A stretch of 64,000 nucleotides of DNA from Gemmatimonadales bacterium (GTDB taxonomy: Bacteria; Gemmatimonadota; Gemmatimonadetes; Gemmatimonadales; GWC2-71-9): assembly GCA_020633775.1 (NCBI GenBank), contig JACKDA010000001.1:1-64000 (forward strand), read 5' to 3'. Below, piece after piece: positions 37,914 to 46,645 of the stretch. Below the pieces are notes generated by a model. The model was given only the letters and a program-made list of their open reading frames with translations. It was not told where the DNA came from and did no database searches. Made by a program: the position numbers and the translations under genes. The number at the start of each line of letters is the position of its first letter. Positions within the stretch are counted from its first letter, which is position 1.

Positions 37914-38318
37914 CTAGACCCCCAGCTTCGCCAGCAGCTTCCGGTGCGCCGCGCTCACTTCCATGCAGCTCAACCGGCTCTGGCGCACCAGCGCCAGGTC
38001 CTTGAGCCCGGGCACCGCCTTGATCTGGGCGAGCGTCACCGGCTCGGCGAGCGGCTTCACGGCCTGGATGTCGATCACCACCCGCTTCGGGTCGTCGAGC
38101 TTCGGGTCCGGATACGCCTGCTTCGCGACCTTCGCGATGCCGACGATCGCCTTCCCCTCGTTCGAGTGGTAGACCAGCACCTCGTCGCCGCGCTTCATCG
38201 CGCGGAGGACGATCAGGGCCTGCGCGTTGGCGACCCCGTCCCAGACGGTGCGCCGGTCGCGGAGGAGGTCATCGAAGCTGTAGACCGACGGCTCGGTCTT
38301 GAGGAGATAGCTCGGCAT
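37914..38318 (-). CDS. EVE-domain protein
   Basis: The 134-residue product is a single EVE domain: it opens MPSYLLKTEPSVYSFDDL and has WDGVANAQALIVLRAMKRGDEVLVYHSNEGKAIVG, read in pieces, the usual strand pattern of this PUA-like fold. EVE domains bind modified bases in DNA or RNA in other systems; the ligand here is unknown. There is no Shine-Dalgarno sequence. A -10-like TATCTT lies 6 nt before the ATG, so the mRNA may be leaderless. It is convergent with rel and divergent from uvrB across a palindromic repeat. Confidence 0.9.
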   Translation of the reverse strand: MPSYLLKTEPSVYSFDDLLRDRRTVWDGVANAQALIVLRAMKRGDEVLVYHSNEGKAIVGIAKVAKQAYPDPKLDDPKRVVIDIQAVKPLAEPVTLAQIKAVPGLKDLALVRQSRLSCMEVSAAHRKLLAKLGV

Positions 38319-38324
38319 GGGGGC

Positions 38325-38330
38325 AAGATA
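38325..38330 (-). promoter_or_regulatory. Possible -10 element of the EVE gene (leaderless)
   Basis: On the minus strand TATCTT ends 6 nt before the ATG, which puts the predicted transcription start at or next to the A of the start codon. No consensus -35 is seen; that region falls in the CTTCTCG-repeat arm. Confidence 0.4.
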
Positions 38331-38334
38331 GAGG

Positions 38335-38565
38335 CGAGAAGCGAGAAGCGAGAAGCGGGAAGCGAGGGGCCCTGAGGCCAGTCATCCCGAGCGAGGCGGC
38401 GCAGCCGCTGGAGTCGAGAGCTTGCCCCGAGCGTAGTCGAGGGGGATCTGCACCTCGCGTGCGGCAACCGGATCCCTTCGCTCGGGCGCTTCGCGCCCTC
38501 GCTCGGGATGACGACCCTGCGGATGCCGTGCTTCACGCTTCTCGCTTCTCGCTTCTCGCTTCTCG
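38335..38565. repeat. 231-bp nested palindromic repeat between the EVE gene and uvrB
   Basis: The left arm at 38335-38364 is four CGAGAAG heptamers (the fourth CGGGAAG) plus CG. The right arm at 38536-38565 is its reverse complement with one mismatch in 30. Inside, GTCATCCCGAGCGAG at 38381-38395 is matched exactly by CTCGCTCGGGATGAC at 38498-38512. The core also contains GAGCGTAGTCGAGGGGG. There is no coding frame of note. The look is that of an intergenic repeat or MITE-like element placed between two divergent genes. Confidence 0.85.
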
Positions 38566-38593
38566 TCCCCGAACATCCCCCGAAGAGACCGGT

Positions 38594-38599
38594 TATATT
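38594..38599 (+). promoter_or_regulatory. Possible -10 element of uvrB (leaderless)
   Basis: TATATT lies 6 nt before the uvrB ATG at 38606, and no ribosome-binding site is present. Transcription from it would begin at or beside the start codon. No good -35 is visible at the expected distance. Confidence 0.45.
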
Positions 38600-38605
38600 G
38601 CTCCG

Positions 38606-40636
38606 ATGCCCCATTTCGAGGTCCGCGCCCCGTTCGAGCCCGCCGGCGACCAGCCCCGCGCCATCGCCGAGCTGACGGCCGGGCTGCGCCGTGGCGACCG
38701 GTACCAGACCCTCCTTGGCGTCACCGGCAGCGGCAAGACGATGACGCTGGCCCACACCATCGCGGCCTACGGCAAGCCGACGCTGGTGATGTCGCACAAC
38801 AAGACCCTCGCCGCGCAGCTCTACGGCGAGCTGAAGCAGTTCCTCCCCGGCAACGCGGTGGAGTACTTCGTCTCGTACTACGACTACTACCAGCCCGAGG
38901 CCTACGTCCCCTCGACCGACGTGTACATCGAGAAGGACGCGTCGATCAACCAGGACCTCGAGTCGCTGCGGCTGCGGGCCACCTCGTCGCTGATGGAGCG
39001 CGAGGACGTGGTGATCGTCGCCACCGTCTCGGCGATCTACGGCCTCGGCGACCCCGCCGCGTACCGGGCCCTCATGGTCTCGGTGGCGGTGGGCGAGACC
39101 CGCGGGCGCGACGCGCTGCTCCAGGAACTGGTCGAGATCCAGTACCAGCGCAACGACGCCTCGTTCGAGCCGGGGACGTTCCGGGTCCGGGGCGACACGA
39201 TCGAGATCTTCCCGGCCTACGACGAGCAGGCGGTCCGCATCGAGCTGTGGGGCGACGAGGTCGAGCGGATCACCCGCTTCCATCCGGTGAGCGGCAATGC
39301 GATCGCCCAGCTCGAGCGGGCGGCGATCTACCCCGCGAAGCACTTCGTGACCGAGCGCGCGACGATCGAGCGGGCAGTGTCGCGGATCCGCGCCGAGCTC
39401 GCGGAGCGGTTGCACGAGCTCCGGAGCGCCGGGAAGCTCCTGGAGGCCCAGCGACTGGAGTCGCGCACCACGTTCGACGTCGAGATGCTCCTCGAGGTCG
39501 GGACCTGTGCGGGGATCGAGAACTATTCGCGACACCTCTCCGAGCGCGGCCCCGGGGAGCGCCCGGCCTGCCTGCTCGACTACTTCCCGGCCGACTTCCT
39601 CGCCGTGGTCGATGAGTCGCACGTGTCGCTGCCGCAGATCAACGGGATGTTCAACGGCGACCGCGCCCGCAAGACGACGCTGGTCGAGTACGGCTTCCGC
39701 CTGCCGAGCGCACTGGACAACCGGCCGCTCCGCTTCGAGGAATTCCTCGGCCTGCTGCCGCAACTGATCATGGTGAGCGCGACGCCGGGCGACCTCGAGT
39801 TGTCGCTCTCCGAGGGGGCGGTGGTGGAGCAGATCATCCGGCCGACCGGACTGGTCGATCCCGAGATCGACATCCGACCGGTGGCGGGGCAGGTCGATGA
39901 CCTGCTCGCCGAGATCCGCCTCCGCGAGCAGGCGGGGGAGCGGGTCCTCGTGACGACGCTCACGAAGCGGATGGCCGAGGACCTCACCGACTACTTCCAG
40001 CAGGCCGGCGTGCGGGTCCGCTACCTGCACAGCGACATCGACGCCATCGAGCGGGTGGAGATCCTTCGTGGGCTCCGCCTGGGCGAGTTCGATGTCCTCA
40101 TCGGCATCAACCTGCTGCGCGAGGGGCTCGACCTCCCGGAGGTGTCGCTGGTCGCGATCCTCGACGCCGACCAGGAAGGGTTCCTGCGGAGCGACCGGTC
40201 GCTGATCCAGACCAGCGGTCGCGCCGCCCGGAACGTGCATGGCCGGGTCATCATGTATGCCGACCGGATCACCGGCTCGATGCAGCGCGCGCTCGACGAG
40301 ATGGCGCGCCGTCGCGAGCTGCAGCAGGCGCACAACGTGGCGCACGGCATCACGCCGATGGGGATCGTCAAGTCGCTCGACGAGGTGCGCCTCTCGACCC
40401 ACGTGGCCGACCAGCGGACCGAGAAGACCGACCGGCGCAAGAAGCCGGCGGCGGTCACCCCGCCGCTCGACCTCAAGGACCCGGCCCAGCGGGCCGCGGC
40501 GATGGCCGCCCTCGAGCAGCAGATGCGCGAGGCCGCCGCCAACCTCGAGTTCGAGGTCGCGGCGCTGCTGCGCGACCAGCTCAACGAGCTGCGGGCGGCG
40601 AGTGCCCCCAGCGTGAAGCGACCGGCCTTCCGATGA
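38606..40636 (+). CDS. uvrB: Excinuclease ABC subunit B
   Basis: UvrB verifies DNA damage handed over by UvrA and recruits UvrC in nucleotide-excision repair. The 676-residue product has the FEPAGDQPRAIAEL start and the P-loop GVTGSGKT at 38-45. It also has the beta-hairpin region with YYDYYQPEAYVPSTDVYIEKD, helicase motifs (DESHVSLPQINGM, TSGRAARNVHGRVIMYAD) and a C-terminal UVR motif (LEQQMREAAANLEFEVAALLRDQL, in pieces) that contacts UvrC. An in-frame extension upstream runs through the repeat and is rejected. It overlaps tsaE by ATGA. Confidence 0.98.
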   Translation: MPHFEVRAPFEPAGDQPRAIAELTAGLRRGDRYQTLLGVTGSGKTMTLAHTIAAYGKPTLVMSHNKTLAAQLYGELKQFLPGNAVEYFVSYYDYYQPEAYVPSTDVYIEKDASINQDLESLRLRATSSLMEREDVVIVATVSAIYGLGDPAAYRALMVSVAVGETRGRDALLQELVEIQYQRNDASFEPGTFRVRGDTIEIFPAYDEQAVRIELWGDEVERITRFHPVSGNAIAQLERAAIYPAKHFVTERATIERAVSRIRAELAERLHELRSAGKLLEAQRLESRTTFDVEMLLEVGTCAGIENYSRHLSERGPGERPACLLDYFPADFLAVVDESHVSLPQINGMFNGDRARKTTLVEYGFRLPSALDNRPLRFEEFLGLLPQLIMVSATPGDLELSLSEGAVVEQIIRPTGLVDPEIDIRPVAGQVDDLLAEIRLREQAGERVLVTTLTKRMAEDLTDYFQQAGVRVRYLHSDIDAIERVEILRGLRLGEFDVLIGINLLREGLDLPEVSLVAILDADQEGFLRSDRSLIQTSGRAARNVHGRVIMYADRITGSMQRALDEMARRRELQQAHNVAHGITPMGIVKSLDEVRLSTHVADQRTEKTDRRKKPAAVTPPLDLKDPAQRAAAMAALEQQMREAAANLEFEVAALLRDQLNELRAASAPSVKRPAFR

Positions 40637-41043
40637 CCGGCGCGGTGCACGACCAGGCCGAGGTCGAGGCGATCGCCGCCGAGCTTGCCGCGACCCTCCC
40701 GCCGCATGCCGTCCTCTGGCTCGAGGGGCCCCTCGGTGCGGGCAAGACCACCTTCGCGCGCGCCTTCGTGGCGGCGCGGGGCGGGGGCGACGCGGCGCAC
40801 TCGCCGACCTACGGCCTGCTGCACCGCTACCGCGGCACGCGCGGCGAGATCGTCCACCTCGATTGCTACCGGCTGCGCGATCCCGAGGAGGCGGCCGCGA
40901 TCGACTGGGAATCGGCCCTCGCGGCCGATGCGCTGCTGATCGAGTGGCCCGATCGTGCCGGGGCGTGGGCGCCGTCGCCGCTCGTGCGAGTCTCCCTCGA
41001 CCATCAGGACGAGGCGACGCGAACGGTCACGGTCCAGCGATGA
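40633..41043 (+). CDS. tsaE: tRNA t6A biosynthesis ATPase TsaE
   Basis: TsaE is the small ATPase that supports TsaB-TsaD in making N6-threonylcarbamoyl-adenosine on tRNAs that read ANN codons. The 136-residue product has the P-loop GPLGAGKTTFARAF (Lys38), the SPTYGLLHRY segment and HLDCYRL, all typical. ATGA overlaps link it to uvrB and tsaB. TsaC and TsaD are outside the window. Confidence 0.93.
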   Translation: MTGAVHDQAEVEAIAAELAATLPPHAVLWLEGPLGAGKTTFARAFVAARGGGDAAHSPTYGLLHRYRGTRGEIVHLDCYRLRDPEEAAAIDWESALAADALLIEWPDRAGAWAPSPLVRVSLDHQDEATRTVTVQR

Positions 41044-41759
41044 TCCGGCTCGCACTCGACGCCGCCTCATCCAGGTGCACGGTGGCCCTCGAGGCCGGCG
41101 GGGCGATCCGCGCGAGGCATCTGGACGGCCCGAGGCGACACACGCGCGAGGTGCTGGGGCTCGTCGAGGACCTGCTGGGGGAGATTGGTGGCGGGCCACG
41201 GGACATCACGCGGGTGCTCACCGGCGACGGTCCGGGATCGTTCACCGGGCTGCGCGTGGCGGCGGCAGTGGCCAAGGCGCTCTGCTGGAATCGCCCCGAG
41301 GTGCGCTGGGCCACGGCGCCGTCGCTCCTGATCCGGGCGGCGGGCCATGTGCCACCGTCCGGTGGAACGGCCCTCGCGCTGTCCGATGCGCTGCGGGGCG
41401 ATCTCTACGCAGGTGAGTGGCGTTTTTCCACCGGAGAGGTCGAGGCGATCGGCGGTCCGGTGCGGACCCTCCGGCCGGAGGAGCTGGCCGGGCACCGGGC
41501 CGAGGTGGTGGTCGGCACGATCCCGGACGCGTTGCTTGCCGCGGTGCGCGCGGCCACGGGTCGCGAGCCGATCACCGGCGACGTGGCGCTCCCGGATGCC
41601 CGCGCCCTGCTGGCGCTCGATGGCCGACCGGGTGGTGTCGTCGAGGTGACCGATCCATCGTCGTGGCAGCCACTGTACGGCCGCCCCGCCGAGGCGCAGG
41701 CGGTCTGGGAAAGGACCCATGGCAGAGCCCTTCCGGATCCGTCCTACCACGCCGGATGA
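41040..41759 (+). CDS. tsaB: tRNA t6A biosynthesis protein TsaB
   Basis: TsaB is a Kae1/ASKHA-fold partner that dimerises with TsaD. The 239-residue product begins IRLALDAASSRCTVAL and has the conserved GDGPGSFTGLRVAAAVAKAL. It lacks the metal-binding histidines of TsaD, as expected. ATG 41040 overlaps tsaE by 4 bp; the 3' end overlaps rimI by 41 bp. The order tsaE-tsaB-rimI is widely conserved. Confidence 0.93.
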   Translation: MIRLALDAASSRCTVALEAGGAIRARHLDGPRRHTREVLGLVEDLLGEIGGGPRDITRVLTGDGPGSFTGLRVAAAVAKALCWNRPEVRWATAPSLLIRAAGHVPPSGGTALALSDALRGDLYAGEWRFSTGEVEAIGGPVRTLRPEELAGHRAEVVVGTIPDALLAAVRAATGREPITGDVALPDARALLALDGRPGGVVEVTDPSSWQPLYGRPAEAQAVWERTHGRALPDPSYHAG

Positions 41760-42195
41760 CCTCGGCGCGCTGGCGCTCCTCGAACAGGGGGCGTTCAGCG
41801 ATCCGTGGACGTCGGAAATGCTCACCGAGGCGATGCAGACCCGGGGCGCGGTGGCGCTGGTCGCCGCCGACGCGACGGGCCGGCCGGTGGCCTCCGTGAT
41901 GGCCCGGGCCGCGGCCGACGAGGGCGAGATCCTCACGATCGCGGTCGATCCCGAGGTCCGCGGCCAGGGGCTCGGACGTCGGCTCCTCGACGCGGCGCTC
42001 GGTGAGCTGGTGGCACGCGGCGCCCGGACCGTCTGGCTGGAGGTGCGGCCTTCGAACCAGGCCGCACGGGCGCTGTACCGCGCGGTCGGGTTTGCTGCGG
42101 CGGGCGTCCGCCGGGGCTATTATCGGCGACCACCGGAGGACGCGCTGGTCCTGTCGTGGCACCCGTCCGCCCCGGACGGTGCCGCGCCGCAGTGA
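41719..42195 (+). CDS. rimI: Ribosomal protein S18-alanine N-acetyltransferase-like GNAT
   Basis: The 158-residue protein is a GNAT acetyltransferase with the acetyl-CoA loop VRGQGLGRRLLDAAL and the LEVRPSNQAARALYRAVGF segment found in RimI. RimI acetylates the N-terminal Ala of S18. The assignment follows the tsaB-rimI order together with these motifs; other GNAT substrates cannot be excluded. The start ATG 41719 lies 41 bp inside tsaB. The C-terminal tail after SWHP is short and probably disordered. Confidence 0.85.
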   Translation: MAEPFRIRPTTPDDLGALALLEQGAFSDPWTSEMLTEAMQTRGAVALVAADATGRPVASVMARAAADEGEILTIAVDPEVRGQGLGRRLLDAALGELVARGARTVWLEVRPSNQAARALYRAVGFAAAGVRRGYYRRPPEDALVLSWHPSAPDGAAPQ

Positions 42196-42283
42196 TCGGT
42201 GACCCCACGCACGGTCCGGGGCGGGCACCATGCCGCTGTTCCCGGGCACCAACCCTGAATTCCACGCGACGCTGGAGCACACC

Positions 42284-42787
42284 ATGAGCAAGTCCCTGAA
42301 CAAGGTCATCCTGATCGGCAACCTCGGCGCGGACCCGGAGGTGCGCAGCACCTCGAACGGCAGCCGCGTGGCCACCCTCTCGCTCGCGACCTCGCGGCAG
42401 TGGAAGGGCAACGACGGCCAGCGCCAGGAGAAGACCCAGTGGCACCGGGTGATCTGCTGGAACAACGCGCGCGGGCAGCAACTCGCCGACGTCGCCGAGC
42501 GCTACTGCAAGAAGGGGGAGAAGGTCTACGTCGAGGGCGAGATCGAGTACCGCACCTGGCAGGACAAGGAGGGGCAGACCCGCTACAGCACCGAGATCAA
42601 CTGTCGGGAGCTGATCCTCCTCGGCGGGCGCGGCGGCAGCGACGACGATGCCGGCGGGAGCTCGTGGAGCGGGTCGCGGTCGGGCGGCTCCACTCGCAGC
42701 GCCGCCGGCTCGGGGGCCAAGAAGGAGGAGTCGTTCGACGACTTCCCCGAGGCGCTGGACGCCGAGGACGACGACCTGCCGTTCTAG
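42284..42787 (+). CDS. ssb: Single-stranded DNA-binding protein
   Basis: SSB coats single-stranded DNA and recruits replication and repair enzymes. The 167-residue product has an OB fold (SLNKVILIGNLGADPEVR, then WHRVICWNNARGQQLAD and YVEGEIEYRTWQDKEGQ). A Gly/Ser-rich linker follows, and then the acidic tip DDDLPF that binds partners. ATG 42284 is chosen because GGAG lies at 42273-42276; an ATG 54 bp upstream is in frame but gives a non-family N-terminus. Confidence 0.96.
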   Translation: MSKSLNKVILIGNLGADPEVRSTSNGSRVATLSLATSRQWKGNDGQRQEKTQWHRVICWNNARGQQLADVAERYCKKGEKVYVEGEIEYRTWQDKEGQTRYSTEINCRELILLGGRGGSDDDAGGSSWSGSRSGGSTRSAAGSGAKKEESFDDFPEALDAEDDDLPF

Positions 42788-42815
42788 CTCACCCCGCGCG
42801 ACCCGCGTCCCTGCG

Positions 42816-42838
42816 CCGCCCCGGTCCCGCCGGGGCGG
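42816..42838 (+). terminator. GC-rich hairpin after ssb
   Basis: A 9-bp stem, CCGCCCCGG and CCGGGGCGG, with a 5-nt loop lies about 30 bp after the ssb stop. No T tract follows, so termination here would need a factor or would be weak. Confidence 0.4.
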
Positions 42839-42943
42839 TGCGGAGGGGCGGGGGGGCGGTCGATACTCCTCGGATCGGTTACGATTCACCCCGAGGCACG
42901 TTCGGTTCGACCCTGCCCGGATCCTGACGCCCGTGGAGGCCCG

Positions 42944-43786
42944 ATGCGCGCGACCCCGACCTACCTGCTCCTCGCGACCCTGGCGACGCTCGTCACCCCG
43001 CTCGCCGCCCAGGACACCCCGGACGAGACGCCGTTCTTCCTGCAGAAGCCGACGTCCACCGCCGAGGCCCTGCGGGCCTACCGGGAGAAGCCCTACCGGC
43101 CGCTCCGGACCGGGGAGGTGCTAGCGGCGGCCTTCCTGAGCGAGGGGAGGGAACTGCCGTTCGGCGAGGCGGTCGGGCCGACCACGCCGCCGAAGGTGCG
43201 GGCGGGTGGGTCCATTGCCATGACCCAGCTCGGCGCCCACTTCGCGGTCCGGCCGCCGGAGGGGGGCAGCTACGCCCCCGGTGACACCCTCATGGTCGCG
43301 GTGCGCCTCCCCGGCCCCCGGGGCTGGGGCGACATCATCTCGCCGACCGGCCGGGTGCTGGTGGAGTCGATCGACGCGCACCAGGTCCTCACCCGGATCG
43401 TGGACATCTACGGTCCGATGCGGGCGGGGCAGGTCGTGCTCCCCTCGCACACGGTGGTCGACCCCCGCGAGGTCGCCCCGGTCGCGACCGAGGGGCCCGC
43501 GGGGCACCTGATCGGCCCGCTCCAGGTGCGCGACCTGATGATGCCCGGGAGCATCGTCTTCAGCGATCTCGGCCAGTCCGATGGGGTGCGGGTCGGCGAC
43601 TTCGTGACCGTGCGTCGCGAGTCCGCCGAGCGGGTCAATGCGGCGGACACCATCGACGAGGCGATCGGCACCGCCCAGGTGGTCCAGGTCGGTCCCGACC
43701 ACAGCACCCTCCGCCTCATCGAGGTGATGTCCCCGCAGATGCCGGCGGGCTCCCCCGTCGTCCGGACGGCCACGCTGCCCCAGTGA
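42944..43786 (+). CDS. Secreted protein of unknown function
   Basis: The 280-residue product has a signal peptide (TYLLLATLATLVTPLAAQ). The C-terminal part (about 195-245) has MPGSIVFSDLGQSDGVRVGDFVTVRR, read in pieces, a beta pattern reminiscent of FlgT-C-like or LysM-associated domains of envelope proteins. A preceding segment (ISPTGRVLVESIDAHQVLTRIVDIYG, in pieces) is also strand-rich. No enzyme motif is seen. Start ATG 42944 follows GGAGG. TACGAT at 42880-42885 could be a -10 without a clear -35. It lies between ssb and an epimerase and may be monocistronic. Confidence 0.6.
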   Translation: MRATPTYLLLATLATLVTPLAAQDTPDETPFFLQKPTSTAEALRAYREKPYRPLRTGEVLAAAFLSEGRELPFGEAVGPTTPPKVRAGGSIAMTQLGAHFAVRPPEGGSYAPGDTLMVAVRLPGPRGWGDIISPTGRVLVESIDAHQVLTRIVDIYGPMRAGQVVLPSHTVVDPREVAPVATEGPAGHLIGPLQVRDLMMPGSIVFSDLGQSDGVRVGDFVTVRRESAERVNAADTIDEAIGTAQVVQVGPDHSTLRLIEVMSPQMPAGSPVVRTATLPQ

Positions 43787-43877
43787 GCATGGGCCGCCGG
43801 CCCGGCTATCTTCCCACCCGACAGATTCACTTCACCCGCACCGGCGGGCGCCTCGGCGCCCGCCGCGGAGGCGTTTC

Positions 43878-44830
<953 letters not shown>

Positions 44831-44831
<1 letters not shown>

Positions 44832-45538
44832 TGGACGAAGGCGCCGCTGGCGCATCGATGGACCTGCTGGGCCTGCTCACCTCCGCCTCGGTCGAGACGA
44901 TGGCGGTGCTGGTCGTCTGCGGGCTGTTCTCCCTCATCTCCTGGTACGTGATCTTCGCGAAGTGGCGCGAGTTCCGTCGGCTGCGCAGCGAGCGAACCGC
45001 GTTCGAGGCGGCCGTCGCCGGCCGGACCTCCCTCGAGGCGCGCGAACAGGTCGTCGCGGCTCTGGGGCGCTCGCCGTTCGCGGACGTGGTGCGGACCGTC
45101 TCGGGGTTCCTTGCCGACCTCCGCGGGGCGAACGAGCGGGGCGGCGTCTCGCGCACGGGGCTCTCGCTCACGCAGCTCGAGGCGCTCACCCTCGCGCTCG
45201 ACACCCAGGTGCGCGCCGAGGCCGAACGGGCCTCGCGGCGGATCCCGTGGCTCGCGACGATCGCCTCGACCGCACCCCTGCTGGGGCTCTTCGGCACGGT
45301 GCTCGGCATCATGCAGTCGTTCACCGGGATCGCCAGCGGCAGCGGCTCGAGCAACATCGCCGCGGTCGCGCCGGGGATCGCCGACGCGCTGCTCGCGACG
45401 GCCGCCGGGCTGGCCGCGGCGATCCCGGCGGTGATCGCGTACAACATCTTCACCTCCCGGGTCGAGCGCTTCGAGGGGGAGCTGGAGCGCGCGGCCCAGG
45501 GCGAGATCGCGGCCCTCGGGCGGGAGGGGCGGCTCTAG
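44831..45538 (+). CDS. tolQ: TolQ/ExbB-family proton-channel subunit
   Basis: TolQ with TolR forms the inner-membrane motor that uses the proton gradient to energise TolA. The 235-residue product has a first membrane helix (MAVLVVCGLFSLISWYVIF) and a long cytoplasmic loop. The MotA/ExbB domain follows, with WLATIASTAPLLGLFGTVLGIM and the last helix ALLATAAGLAAAIPAVIAYNIF. The assignment to Tol rather than Exb rests on the downstream tolB and pal. A second ATG 24 bp further is possible. tolR begins 1 bp after its stop. Confidence 0.92.
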
Positions 45539-45539
45539 C

Positions 45540-45962
45540 ATGGCGTTGCGGGGGATCGGGACCGGGCGGCGCCGTCGGCACCTCAACGCCGACGTGAACA
45601 TCATCAACCTCGTCGACGTCGTGCTGGTGCTGCTGATCATCTTCATGCTGACCGCCCCGATGCTGCAGGGCGGGCTCGATGTCGAGCTCCCCAAGGCCGC
45701 GCTCCGCCCGCTCGACGCGGAGGAGGGGCTCACCATCTCCGTCACCCGCGACGGGCAGGTGGCGATGGACGGGGCCGCGGTCTCGATGGCGGAGTTCAAG
45801 GCGAACCTCGCCACCGTGCTGCGCCTCAAGGGGACCGACCGGGTGTACGTCCGCGGCGACACGCGGGTGAACTACGGCGTGATCATGGACGTGATGGGGG
45901 CGATCCAGTCGGCGGGGATCACCAACATCGGGCTGGTGGCCGAGCCGGAGGACCGCCGGTGA
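45540..45962 (+). CDS. tolR: TolR/ExbD-family protein
   Basis: TolR is the small motor partner of TolQ. The 140-residue product has a basic cytoplasmic N-terminus and one membrane helix with the essential Asp (NIINLVDVVLVLLIIFMLTAPM). A periplasmic domain ends VMDVMGAIQSAGITNIGLVAE. The Asp in VDVV is the proton-carrying residue in the family. It is followed by tolA with a GTGA overlap. Confidence 0.92.
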   Translation: MALRGIGTGRRRRHLNADVNIINLVDVVLVLLIIFMLTAPMLQGGLDVELPKAALRPLDAEEGLTISVTRDGQVAMDGAAVSMAEFKANLATVLRLKGTDRVYVRGDTRVNYGVIMDVMGAIQSAGITNIGLVAEPEDRR

Positions 45963-46645
45963 GCCTGGCCATCGACGCGCGCGAGCATCGCGCCGGACTG
46001 GTCGGGTCGGCGGTGGTCCATGTCGTCCTCGTGGCCGCCCTGGTGGCGATCAGCCTCCGCGCCGAGGAGCCGACCCCGGTGGTGTACTCGGTGAACCTCG
46101 TCGCCGCGCCGGCGCCCCGCGCGGCGCCGCGGCGGGCGGCGGAATCCGCGACCCCGATCGCCAGCCAGCCGAAGGCGCCGCCCGAGAAGGCCCCCGTGAA
46201 GCCGGTCCCCAAGCCCGAGGACCCGAAGCCGACCCCGGCCCAGCCGGTGCGCGATGAACCCGCGGTGCGGACCCGCTCGGAGGTCGAACCGCTTCCCGGG
46301 GTCACGCCGAGCACCGGCACCGACGAGATCACCTTCACGCAGGCCGGGATCCGCTTCGCGGACCAGGCCTACCTCAACAACATCGTGGTGCAGATCCGGC
46401 GGCGCTGGACCAATCCGGTCGGGAGTGGGCTCCGGCTGCGCGTGGACGTCACCTTCACCATCCAGCGCGATGGCAGCGTCACCGACATCGCGATTGCCAA
46501 GGCCTCGCCGAACTTCTCGTTCAACACCAGTGCGCGGGGCGCGATCGAGCGGGCAGCACGCGACCGGGCGTTCGGGCCGCTCCCGGCGGCCTACGACGGC
46601 GAGTCGCTGCCGATCTCGTTCGCGTTCACCCCGGAGGACTCGTGA
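45959..46645 (+). CDS. tolA: TolA/TonB-type energy-transducing protein
   Basis: The 228-residue product has one N-terminal membrane helix (LVGSAVVHVVLVAALVAISL), a Pro/Ala/Lys-rich spacer (about 50-105) and a C-terminal TonB/TolA domain starting around residue 135. That domain includes YLNNIVVQIRRRWTNPV and the VTFTIQRDGSVTDIAIAKAS strand. It links the TolQR motor to TolB-Pal at the outer membrane. The spacer is much shorter than in E. coli TolA (421 residues total), so its reach across the periplasm is an open question. GTG start 45959. Confidence 0.88.
   Translation: MSLAIDAREHRAGLVGSAVVHVVLVAALVAISLRAEEPTPVVYSVNLVAAPAPRAAPRRAAESATPIASQPKAPPEKAPVKPVPKPEDPKPTPAQPVRDEPAVRTRSEVEPLPGVTPSTGTDEITFTQAGIRFADQAYLNNIVVQIRRRWTNPVGSGLRLRVDVTFTIQRDGSVTDIAIAKASPNFSFNTSARGAIERAARDRAFGPLPAAYDGESLPISFAFTPEDS

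Noticed and set aside
38335..38565. A CRISPR array suggested by the repeated heptamers.
   Set aside because: The repeats are 7 bp and tandem with no unique spacers, and the second block is an inverse copy; no cas genes are near.
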